This document shows, one piece after another, positions 7,351 through 14,989 of a stretch of DNA of 64,000 nucleotides. How positions within the stretch are numbered: the first letter of the stretch is position 1; each line of letters opens with the position of its first letter. Location of the stretch: positions 1 through 64,000 of the forward strand of contig CAYYZY010000016.1 of NCBI GenBank assembly GCA_964475955.1, given 5' to 3'. The notes under the pieces were generated by a model. That model made no database searches. It was not told where the DNA came from and saw nothing but the letters and a program-made list of their open reading frames with translations. The DNA is from DATKZH01 sp964475955. GTDB lineage: Bacteria; Planctomycetota; Planctomycetia; Pirellulales; Thermoguttaceae. The translations under genes and the position numbers were made by a program.

Positions 7351-9693
7351 ATGTGCGCCAAATGCTTCTCGATATTCGCGGCTGTGTTGAACGGCCTTGT
7401 CTGCTGTGCGGCCGCACTTGCGGCCGCGGGCGATGTGCGAGAGCCGGTCGACTGCGTCGATCCACTCATCGACTCGGCCAACTCGCGCTGGATCTTCTTC
7501 TCCTCGGCTTGCCGGCCGTTCGGGATGGTCAACCTCAGCCCGGATACCGACGTCGAGGGCTGGTGGAACTCGGGCTACTGCTACCACACCGGCTCGATCT
7601 GCGGGTTCAGCCACGTACACGCCTGGCAACTGGCCGGCGTTTCCGTGATGCCGACGACCGGCGAGGTGAACCCGGCCGAGGGGATCGACGCCTACCGGTC
7701 GAAGTTCCGCCACGCGACGGAGACGTGCGCGCCCGGCTACCACGCGGTCTCGCTCGACCGGTACGGCGTGCGCGTGGAGCTGACCTCGACCGACCGGGTG
7801 GGCTTTCACCGCTACACGTTCGCCGAGGAAGGCCCCTGCCGCGTGCTCTTCAACCTGGGGTCGGAGGCGGTGCCCTCGCCGATGATCGACGCCAGGGCGC
7901 GGCGAGTAAGCGACGTCGAGCTCGAAGGCTACGTGGTCAACGGCCCCACGGTGCGGCGGCCCAAGCCGTGCACGATCCACTTCGTGGCCCGGTTCGACAA
8001 GCCCATCAGCGGCTTCGGCGGCTGGGTGGGAAAGACGGTGCACGCGCCGGGGAGCGTCGACGAGGTGGCCGGCAAGGACTGCGGCGCGATCGTGGATCTG
8101 GCGGCCGGCGAGAACGAGGCCGTCCAGCTCAAGGTCGCCCTCTCTTACGTGAGCGCCGACCAGGCGCGCCGCAACCTCGAGGCCGAACTGTCCCACTGGG
8201 ACTTCGACCGTGTGCGGGCCGACTCGCGGCGCGTGTGGAACGCGTGGCTGGGGCGGATCGAGGTGGCCGGCGGCACCGAGGCGCAGCGGACCAAGTTCTA
8301 CACCGACCTGTGGCACGTGCTCCTGGGCCGGCGGCTCACCAGCGACGTCGACGGCCGTTACTGCGACAACACCGGCCCCAAGCCGGTCGTGCGCCAAATC
8401 CCGCTCGACTCCGACGGCAAGCCCAAGTACGCCCACTACAACTCCGACGCCTTCTGGAACACCTTCTGGAACATCAACCAGGTGTGGGCCCTCGCCTACC
8501 CGGACATGGTGCGCCAGTGGGTCAACTTCCTGGTCGACATGTACGAGGACGGCGGGCTCATCCCGCGCGGTCCCAGCGGGCACAACTACAGCTTCGTGAT
8601 GATCTCGGCCCACTCCACGCCCTTCATCGTCGGGGCCTACATGAAGGGGATCCGCGATTTCGACGTCGAGAAAGCCTACGAGGGGATGCGCAAGAACGCC
8701 TTCCCCGGCGGGCTGATGAGCAAGGCCGGCTACGAGCACGACACGTGCACCGGTGGCGGCATCGAGCACTACATCGAGCGGGGCTTCATCCCCGACGACC
8801 GCAAGAACATCGGCGGCTGGCACGCCGACGGCGCCGCCCAAACCCTCGAATACGCCTACGACGACTGGTGCCTCGCCCGAATGGCCAAGGCCCTAGGCAA
8901 GGACGACGACTACCGCCTGTTCATGGGCCGTGCCCGAAACTACGGCAACCTCTTCGATCCGTCGACCGGCTTCATGCGGCCCAAGCGGACCGACGGTTCG
9001 TGGCTCGGGCCGTTCGATCCCAAAGGCCGCAAGGGCTGGTGCGAAGGGACGGCCTGGCAGTACACCTGGTTCGTGCCGCACGACGTGGCCGGGCTGGTCG
9101 ACCTGATGGGCGGGCGCGACGCCTTCAACCGGAAGCTCAACCGGGCGTTCGAGCTTTCGGTCGGGGGGAACTTCGTGACGCCCTACGTCAATTACGGCAA
9201 CCAGCCCTCGATCGGGATGGCCCACCTGTTCAACTACTCCGGGGCCCCCTGGCTAGCCCAGAAGTGGGTGCGGGCGGTCAAGGAGAAGACCTTCGGCGGC
9301 ACCACGCCCGACGCCGGCTACCGGGGCGACGAGGACCAGGGCCAGGCCGGTGGCCTGGGCGTGATGATGGCCATCGGGCTGTTTCAGCTCCGCGGCGGGG
9401 CCGCCACCGAGCCGATCTACGAGGTTACCAGCCCCCTGTTCGACCGGGTGACCATCCATCTCGACCCGCGCTACTACCCGGGCGGGCGATTCGAGATTGC
9501 CACCGAAAACAACTCCCCCCAGAATATGTACATCCAATCGGCCGCGCTCGACGGCCGGCCGCTGGGGCGGCCCTGGTTCCCGCACCGGGAGCTGGTCGAC
9601 GGGGGGGCCCTCGTCCTCGAGCTGGGCCCGGAACCTAACCGCCACTGGGGCAGCCGCCCGAAGGACGCGCCGCCGTCGATGTCCTCTCCGTGA
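7351..9693 (+). CDS. GH92 family glycosidase (alpha-mannosidase-like), secreted
   Basis: A 780-residue enzyme. A hydrophobic N-terminus (CFSIFAAVLNGLVCCAAALA) acts as a signal peptide. GH92 hallmarks follow: VDPLIDS, RPFGMVNLSPDT, GYCYHTGSICGFSHVHAWQL in the beta-sandwich domain, then a large (alpha/alpha)6 domain with FWNTFWNINQVWALAYPDM, GGGIEHYIERGFIP, and EGTAWQYTWFVPHDVAGL containing the conserved carboxylates. GH92 enzymes are calcium-dependent exo-alpha-mannosidases that trim N-glycans or mannans; the exact linkage cannot be read from sequence. It stands alone, 69 bases after dcd, and is followed by a strong palindrome at 9708-9782. Confidence 0.88.
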   Translation: MCAKCFSIFAAVLNGLVCCAAALAAAGDVREPVDCVDPLIDSANSRWIFFSSACRPFGMVNLSPDTDVEGWWNSGYCYHTGSICGFSHVHAWQLAGVSVMPTTGEVNPAEGIDAYRSKFRHATETCAPGYHAVSLDRYGVRVELTSTDRVGFHRYTFAEEGPCRVLFNLGSEAVPSPMIDARARRVSDVELEGYVVNGPTVRRPKPCTIHFVARFDKPISGFGGWVGKTVHAPGSVDEVAGKDCGAIVDLAAGENEAVQLKVALSYVSADQARRNLEAELSHWDFDRVRADSRRVWNAWLGRIEVAGGTEAQRTKFYTDLWHVLLGRRLTSDVDGRYCDNTGPKPVVRQIPLDSDGKPKYAHYNSDAFWNTFWNINQVWALAYPDMVRQWVNFLVDMYEDGGLIPRGPSGHNYSFVMISAHSTPFIVGAYMKGIRDFDVEKAYEGMRKNAFPGGLMSKAGYEHDTCTGGGIEHYIERGFIPDDRKNIGGWHADGAAQTLEYAYDDWCLARMAKALGKDDDYRLFMGRARNYGNLFDPSTGFMRPKRTDGSWLGPFDPKGRKGWCEGTAWQYTWFVPHDVAGLVDLMGGRDAFNRKLNRAFELSVGGNFVTPYVNYGNQPSIGMAHLFNYSGAPWLAQKWVRAVKEKTFGGTTPDAGYRGDEDQGQAGGLGVMMAIGLFQLRGGAATEPIYEVTSPLFDRVTIHLDPRYYPGGRFEIATENNSPQNMYIQSAALDGRPLGRPWFPHRELVDGGALVLELGPEPNRHWGSRPKDAPPSMSSP

Positions 9694-9707
9694 GCCCGGC
9701 GCCCCCC

Positions 9708-9782
9708 GTGGGGCACGTTTCCAACGTGCCTGGGCCCTCCAAACCCCCACTCCCGCTCCGGCACGTTGGAAACGTGCCCCAC
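9708..9782. repeat. GTGGGGCACGTTTCCAACGTG palindromic repeat, copy 1
   Basis: Two perfectly complementary 23-base arms (9708-9730 and 9760-9782) flank a 29-base spacer. A second copy with one arm mismatch lies at 35995-36051. It sits between the GH92 gene and a co-directional membrane protein gene, so it may form a strong hairpin in the transcript. Confidence 0.9.
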
Positions 9783-9919
9783 GATGATTGACGAGCGTGG
9801 CGTGGTTGGGCTATGGTACGCCCAGCGGATGGGGGCGGAACTGCGCAAGACCGGGCCCGGAAGGGGATCGCCGCCGGCGCGATCCGGCTTTTCACCACCA
9901 GATTTCAGGGGACAAGACC

Positions 9920-10423
9920 ATGCTTGCGAATTTGCTTCTCTTCGCGCAACAGCAGATGCCCGAGTTCGGGGGCGAAATGCCCGACGCCGCCGTGGGGGGC
10001 GCACTCGCGGCGCTCGGGATCTTCCTGTTGTTCATCGTGCTGGCGATCCTGGCCGTCTACATCGTCATCCTGTACCTGCTGTTCAGTTGCTATCAGCGCA
10101 TCCCGGCGCAGCACCGGCAAATGGAGCCGTGGCAGGTATGGCTGCTGCTGATTCCGTTTTTCAATATCGTGTGGAATTTCTTCGTATTCCCCAGGCTCGC
10201 CAAGTCGTACCAGAGCTATTTCGCCGAGCAGGGGCGCACCGACGTGGGCGACTGCGGCGAACAGATCGGGCTATGGTACGCCATCCTCGGGGCCGCGGGC
10301 CTGGTCGCGGGATTCGTCCCCTGTTTGGGTCCGATCGTCGGGCTGACCAGTCTGATCCTTCTGATCATCTTCCTCGTCAAGGCGCTGACGCTCAAGGGAC
10401 AGATCCCCCTGGGCGCCGTGTAG
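9920..10423 (+). CDS. Hypothetical multi-pass membrane protein
   Basis: A 167-residue protein. After an amphipathic start (MLANLLLFAQQQMPEFGGEM) there is a long hydrophobic helix (GIFLLFIVLAILAVYIVILY), then CYQRIPAQHRQMEPWQVWLLLIPFFNIVWNFF with a second membrane span, and two more spans in the C-terminal third (LWYAILGAAGLVAGFVPCLG; GLTSLILLIIFLVKALTLKG). The middle block RLAKSYQSYFAEQG is cytosolic-like. No enzymatic motif is visible. Such four-helix proteins are common hypotheticals in planctomycetes. The ATG at 9920 is the first in frame that keeps the hydrophobic start. Confidence 0.7.
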   Translation: MLANLLLFAQQQMPEFGGEMPDAAVGGALAALGIFLLFIVLAILAVYIVILYLLFSCYQRIPAQHRQMEPWQVWLLLIPFFNIVWNFFVFPRLAKSYQSYFAEQGRTDVGDCGEQIGLWYAILGAAGLVAGFVPCLGPIVGLTSLILLIIFLVKALTLKGQIPLGAV

Positions 10424-10450
10424 CGCGAAGGGGGGGACGACAGCCAATAG

Positions 10451-10470
10451 CCAGGGGCGTGAGCCCCTGG
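10451..10470. terminator. Perfect hairpin CCAGGGGC-GTGA-GCCCCTGG between convergent genes
   Basis: An 8-base perfect stem with a GTGA loop lies between two convergent genes (membrane protein ending 10423, AAA+ ATPase ending 10576). No T-run follows, so classical intrinsic termination is uncertain; it may instead be a dispersed palindrome that happens to sit at gene ends. Confidence 0.5.
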
Positions 10471-10575
10471 ATCCAGGTTCCCGCCGCACGCGAGCCCCGG
10501 AGGCCGCGGCCCCGTAGGGCTGTGGGTTGAGAACCGTGCGTCCTTGGTCGCGCGTGGGGCAGCGCTGAGGGCGCC

Positions 10576-12072
10576 TCAGTCGCCGACCATGACGGAGAAG
10601 TAGATGTCGACGGCCAGGTCGATCGCTTCTTTGGTCAGCTCGGGCGGGCGCTGGTGGTAGGCCGACGAGCTGCGGACCTGGAGCAGGACGTCGCGGGGCT
10701 GGCAGAAGCGGAACGCGCGCCCCACCTTCTTGTAGTGCGTGTCGATCAGGTAGTCGAGCACGTCCTCGCGGTGGGAGATTCCCATCTTCTCGGCCATCAG
10801 GCGGAAGAGGTCGCGGTATTCCTGTTCGGTGGCGTCGACCACCTCGATCTTGTAGGGTATTCGACGCAGAAACGCCTCGTCGACCAGTTCGCGGGGCTCC
10901 AGGTTGGTGGAGAAGACGATCAACTGGTCGAAGGGGACCTTGATCTTCTTCCCGTTGGCCAGGTTGAGGAAGTCGTACCGTTTTTCCAGCGGCACGATCC
11001 AGCGGTTGAGCAGCTCGTCGATGCTCATGCGCTGCCGGCCGAAGTCGTCGATCACCAGGGTGCCGCAGTTGCTCTTGAGCTGGAGCGGGGCCTCGCTGAT
11101 GCCGGTCGAGGTGTTCAGCGTGACCTCCAGCGACGACATCGTCAGCTCGCCGCCCGCGATGATCGTGGGCCGCCGTATGCGCACCCAGCGCCGGTCGACC
11201 TTCCGGTCGTCGTACAGGCCGCCGGAGGAGGCCACCGGCAGTTCCTCGTGGTTGACCGGGTCGAAGAGCCGGATGATCTCGCCGTCGATCCCGATCGCCC
11301 GGGGGATCCAGATGCTCTGCCCGAAGCAGCCCGTGACCCGCTCGGCGATGCTCGTCTTGCCGTTGCCCGGGGCGCCGTAGAGGAACAGGCCCCGCCCGGA
11401 GTTGATGGCGGGGCCCAGGCGGTCGAGCATCCGCTTGTTCATCAGCAGGTCTTCGAAGGCGTGGTGGAGGGCTTCCGGGGTGGGGTTCTGCCGGGTGAGC
11501 GACTGGGCCTCGATGCTGGCCACGTAGTCGGAAAGGGCCACGGGGGCGGAGCCGAAGTAGGTGCAGTGGGCGGCGAAGCGGCGTGCCCGTTCGCGGCCGA
11601 GGTCGGTCAACTGGTACTGGTAGTCGTTCATCGGGGCGGAGCCCTTGTGGACGACCAGTTGATCGTTCTTCATCGAGCGCAAGAGCTCGTCGATGAGGAC
11701 GAAGGGGAGCTTCACATGCTCGGCCACCTCGCGGCCGGCGGCGTCGGCGCGGGCGGCGAGGAGCTTGAGGATCAGGGCCTCGACCTCGCTGTCGGTCAAC
11801 TGGGCCTCGCGGAACGTCGTCGGTTCGACGGGCACGAAGTCGTTGGTCTCCTCCTGCTCGGCCGACGGCTCCCCCGCCTCGGCCGTTTCGCCCGGGGCCC
11901 CTTCGCCGAGGCGTTTGATGCGATCGAGGAGCGAGTCGAGCTTGTCGTCCTTTTCGTCGGCCGGGGCGTCGTGGTCGGGCTCGCTGGCGGCAAGCTGGGA
12001 CCAGGGATCGGCGCCCTCAGTGCCTGCACCGGCCAGGCGTGCCAGCAGATTGTCGTCGGAAGTGGGATTCAT
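10576..12072 (-). CDS. AAA+ family ATPase with winged-helix-like N-terminal part
   Basis: A 498-residue protein. Residues 1-90 are acidic and low-complexity; 90-165 read like a winged helix (TDSEVEALILKLL...AEHVKLPFVLIDELLRSM...YQYQLTDLGRERA). The ATPase domain follows, with Walker A GAPGNGKTS at 233-241, Walker B LVIDDFG at 339-345, sensor-like IVFSTNLEPRELVDEAFLRR with an arginine finger candidate, and a C-terminal helical lid ending in YHQRPPELTKEAIDLAVDIYF. The role is unknown. The start at 12072 is chosen over an upstream extension to 12147 that has no domain match. It is divergent from mqnA with 208 bases between. Confidence 0.8.
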   Translation of the reverse strand: MNPTSDDNLLARLAGAGTEGADPWSQLAASEPDHDAPADEKDDKLDSLLDRIKRLGEGAPGETAEAGEPSAEQEETNDFVPVEPTTFREAQLTDSEVEALILKLLAARADAAGREVAEHVKLPFVLIDELLRSMKNDQLVVHKGSAPMNDYQYQLTDLGRERARRFAAHCTYFGSAPVALSDYVASIEAQSLTRQNPTPEALHHAFEDLLMNKRMLDRLGPAINSGRGLFLYGAPGNGKTSIAERVTGCFGQSIWIPRAIGIDGEIIRLFDPVNHEELPVASSGGLYDDRKVDRRWVRIRRPTIIAGGELTMSSLEVTLNTSTGISEAPLQLKSNCGTLVIDDFGRQRMSIDELLNRWIVPLEKRYDFLNLANGKKIKVPFDQLIVFSTNLEPRELVDEAFLRRIPYKIEVVDATEQEYRDLFRLMAEKMGISHREDVLDYLIDTHYKKVGRAFRFCQPRDVLLQVRSSSAYHQRPPELTKEAIDLAVDIYFSVMVGD

Positions 12073-12268
12073 GTTGCGCCTGCGGGCGTGGTGGGGAAGC
12101 GTCGGGAAGCGGGGCTTCGTCGAGAAGACGCAGAGGCAAATCTCCACTCAAACCTAGCTTTTGCAGGGTCCGGGTCAATTTGCGGGCATCGGGGGGGAGG
12201 GCGTACCGTCGCGGGGGCTGGCAACGGTTGGGCGGAGTCTTACAATTGTGTGTTTTCAAGCGATTTCG

Positions 12269-12275
12269 GAGGAGT
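12269..12275 (+). promoter_or_regulatory. Ribosome binding site deciding the GTG start of mqnA
   Basis: GGAGGAG lies 5 bases upstream of the GTG at 12281. It supports that GTG over the earlier in-frame start at 12161, which lies in unrelated sequence. Confidence 0.65.
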
Positions 12276-12280
12276 CGGGT

Positions 12281-13084
12281 GTGGAGTCTGCCGTTGGCGA
12301 CGGGAGCCGAATCCGCATCGGGGCGGTCAGCTACCTGAATGCGCGCCCGCTGACCTGGTCGCTGGAGCGCCTCGCGCCGAGGGCGCGGATCGTCGTCGAT
12401 CTGCCCAGCCGGCTGGCCGACCGGCTCGCCCGCGGCCTGCTCGACGTGGCCCTGGTCCCCTCCATCGAGCGCTGCCGCCACGCCGACTACGCGATCGTCT
12501 CCGACGCCTGCGTGGCCTGCGACGGGCCGGTGCGGAGCATCAAGCTCTACGGGCGGGTTCCGCCGGAGCGGATCCGCACGCTCGCCCTGGACGAGGGATC
12601 GCGCACCAGCGCCACGCTGTCGCGGATCCTGCTCAAGGAGCGGTTCGGCCGGGAGCCGGCGCTGGAGGAGTTGCCGATCGGGGCCTCGCCGGCCGACACG
12701 GCCGCCGACGCGGTGATGCTGATCGGCGATCGGGCGATGCGGCCGGTCGACGGGCGGTTCGCTTTTGTGTGGGACCTGGGCGAGGAGTGGTCGCGCTGGA
12801 CCGGCCTGCCCTTCGTGTTCGCCATGTGGACCGCCCGGGCCGACGCCGACCGAAGTCGCTTCGAAGCCCTGTTCGCCGCGGCGCGCGACGAGGGGGTGCG
12901 CCGCCTCGAGGAGATCGCCCGGCACGAAGCGCCGCGGGTGGGCATCGCGGAAGCCGACTGCCTCAGCTACTTCCGCGAGAACCTCCGTTTTCGGCTGGGC
13001 CCGCGGGAGCGGCTCGCCGTGGAGAGGTTCTGCGCGCTGGCCGTGAAGCACGGGCTCGCCCCGGCGGGGGTGCCGCTTGGTTAG
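12281..13084 (+). CDS. mqnA: Menaquinone biosynthesis protein MqnA (chorismate dehydratase)
   Basis: First enzyme of the futalosine route to menaquinone: dehydrates chorismate to 3-[(1-carboxyvinyl)oxy]benzoate. The 267-residue product opens IRIGAVSYLNARPLTW, the family hallmark (GxVxYLNxxPL), followed by VDLPSRLADRLARGLLDVALVPSIE and LDEGSRTSATLSRILL, all typical of the periplasmic-binding-protein-like fold of MqnA. It ends inside mqnC with an 8-base overlap, so the two are translationally coupled. A missing MqnB/MqnD/MqnE set in this window implies the rest is elsewhere. Confidence 0.9.
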   Translation: MESAVGDGSRIRIGAVSYLNARPLTWSLERLAPRARIVVDLPSRLADRLARGLLDVALVPSIERCRHADYAIVSDACVACDGPVRSIKLYGRVPPERIRTLALDEGSRTSATLSRILLKERFGREPALEELPIGASPADTAADAVMLIGDRAMRPVDGRFAFVWDLGEEWSRWTGLPFVFAMWTARADADRSRFEALFAAARDEGVRRLEEIARHEAPRVGIAEADCLSYFRENLRFRLGPRERLAVERFCALAVKHGLAPAGVPLG

Positions 13085-14234
13085 CAAGATCACCCCAACC
13101 CTCGACCGGGCCGTCGCCGGGGAACGGCTCGGCCCGGAGGAGGCGGTCCGGCTGCTGGAGTGCGACGAGCTGGCCGCGTTGGGGCGCGCGGCCGACGCGG
13201 TCACGCGCCGCCGGCACCCCGAGCCGTACCGCACGTACAACGTCGACCGGAACGTCAACTACACGAACGTCTGCACGAGCGGATGCCGCTTCTGCGCGTT
13301 CTCGCGGCCGCCCGGCGACCCCGACGCCTACGTGATCGGGCGCGACGAGCTGTACCGCAAGGTGGAAGAGACGGTGCGGCTCGGCGGCGACCAGATCCTC
13401 CTGCAAGGCGGTATGCACCCCGACTTGCCGCTGGAGTGGTACGAATCGCTGCTGGCCGACCTGCGGGCGCGCTTCCCCCAGGTCAACTTGCACGGGTTCA
13501 GCCCGACGGAAATCGACCACCTCAGCCGCATCTCCGCGCTTTCCGTGACGGCCGTGCTCGAGCGGCTCAAGGCGGCGGGGCTTGGGAGCCTGCCGGGCGG
13601 CGGGGCGGAGATCCTGGTCGACCGGGTGCGCCGCGCGGTCAGCCCGGCCAAGGTGTCGGCCGAAGGTTGGCTCGAGGTGTGCCGCCGCTGGCACGAACTG
13701 GGCGGCCGCGGCTCGGCCACGATGATGTTCGGGCACGTCGAAACCCGCCCCGAGCGGATCGAGCACCTGGCGCGGTTGCGCGGATTGCAGGACGAGACGG
13801 GCGGATTCACCGCGTTCATCTGCTGGACGTTTCAGCCGGGTCATACCGATTTGGCGGGCATGCGAAAGGTCGGGCCGCTGGAGTACCTCAAGACGCTGGC
13901 CGTCAGCCGCCTGTTCCTCGACAATTTCGCCAACCTCCAGGCGAGTTGGGTCACGCAGGGCCTGAAGATCGGCCAGATGGCCCTCCGCTTCGGGGCCAAC
14001 GACATGGGGAGCCTCATGATCGAAGAGAACGTGGTGGCCGCCGCTGGCACGAGTTTCCGCACGACCGAAGCGGAGATCCGCCGTGCGATCGCCGGGGCGG
14101 GCTACGCCGCGCGCCGGCGCGACGTGTTCTACCGCCTCGTCGACGACCCGGCCGAGAACGACGCCCCCGAAGCCGTAAGCTACCCTAGCGCAAGGGATTC
14201 CACCCGCGCAGCCCCGCAACGGAAGCCGCCATGA
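13077..14234 (+). CDS. mqnC: Cyclic dehypoxanthinyl futalosine synthase MqnC
   Basis: Radical SAM enzyme that forms the cyclic product from dehypoxanthine futalosine in menaquinone synthesis. The cluster motif CxxxCxxC is CTSGCRFC (Cys66, Cys70, Cys73). QGGMHPDLPLEWYESLL and the ending ATMMFGHVETRPERIEHL / FTAFICWTFQPGHT point to MqnC rather than MqnE. The 385-residue frame starts with a TTG at 13077 that overlaps the end of mqnA by 8 bases; no ATG is available before the conserved YNVDRNVNYTNVC. Its stop overlaps the ATG of the next gene (ATGA at 14231-14234), extending the operon into an ABC transporter. Confidence 0.9.
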   Translation: MVSKITPTLDRAVAGERLGPEEAVRLLECDELAALGRAADAVTRRRHPEPYRTYNVDRNVNYTNVCTSGCRFCAFSRPPGDPDAYVIGRDELYRKVEETVRLGGDQILLQGGMHPDLPLEWYESLLADLRARFPQVNLHGFSPTEIDHLSRISALSVTAVLERLKAAGLGSLPGGGAEILVDRVRRAVSPAKVSAEGWLEVCRRWHELGGRGSATMMFGHVETRPERIEHLARLRGLQDETGGFTAFICWTFQPGHTDLAGMRKVGPLEYLKTLAVSRLFLDNFANLQASWVTQGLKIGQMALRFGANDMGSLMIEENVVAAAGTSFRTTEAEIRRAIAGAGYAARRRDVFYRLVDDPAENDAPEAVSYPSARDSTRAAPQRKPP

Positions 14235-14989
14235 TCCATGTCCGTGGACTGACCAAGCACTTCGCCGACCTGCGGCGGGGTAAGCTGGTGGCCGTCGACC
14301 GGATCAGCTTCCGCGCCGGGCCGGGCGAGATTTACGGGCTGCTGGGTCCCAACGGGGCGGGGAAAACCACCGCCCTGCGCCTTCTGAGCACGGTTTTCAA
14401 GCCGACGGCCGGGACGGCGACGATCAACGGGTACGACGTGGTCACCCAGTCGGACCGGGTGCGCCACGAGATCGGCTTCATGTCGGCCAACACGGCCGTC
14501 TACGATCGGATGACCGCCTGGGAGATGGTCGAGTATTTCGGGCGGCTTCACGGCATCGGGCCCGACGAACTGGCCGACCGGATGGAGCGGCTTTTCGAAC
14601 GGTTGCAGATGAACGACATCCGCGACCTCTTGGGCGCGAAGATGTCGACCGGCATGAGGCAAAAGGTCTCCGTCGCCCGGGCGATCGTCCACGACCCCCC
14701 GGTGATGATCTTCGACGAGCCGACCGCCGGCCTCGACGTGCTGGTGGCCCGGGCGTTGCTCGAGACCGTGCTCGAGCTCCGCGAGCAGGGCAAGTGCATC
14801 GTGTTTTCGACGCACATCATGCGCGAGGTCGAAAAGCTCTGCGACCGGATCGCGATCATCCACCGCGGGCACATCCTCGCCGAAGGGACCCTGGAGGAGC
14901 TTCGCGAGCGGCACCACGAGCACGACCTGGAAGAGCTGTTCTTCCAGTTGATTTCCCGCCACGACGAGGCCCATCCGCAGCGAGCATGA
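14231..14989 (+). CDS. ABC transporter ATP-binding protein (NatA-like)
   Basis: A 252-residue ATPase that energises the permease encoded next. Walker A is GPNGAGKTT at 39-47, Walker B is VMIFDEPTAGLD, and the switch histidine follows in IVFSTHI. The ABC signature is a variant, MSTGMRQKVSVARA, as in the Nat/drug-export subgroup. The N-terminal insert KHFADLRRGKLVAVD is typical of NatA relatives. The ATG overlaps the mqnC stop by four bases and its own stop overlaps the permease start, so the genes are co-translated. The transported substrate is unknown. Confidence 0.9.
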   Translation: MIHVRGLTKHFADLRRGKLVAVDRISFRAGPGEIYGLLGPNGAGKTTALRLLSTVFKPTAGTATINGYDVVTQSDRVRHEIGFMSANTAVYDRMTAWEMVEYFGRLHGIGPDELADRMERLFERLQMNDIRDLLGAKMSTGMRQKVSVARAIVHDPPVMIFDEPTAGLDVLVARALLETVLELREQGKCIVFSTHIMREVEKLCDRIAIIHRGHILAEGTLEELRERHHEHDLEELFFQLISRHDEAHPQRA

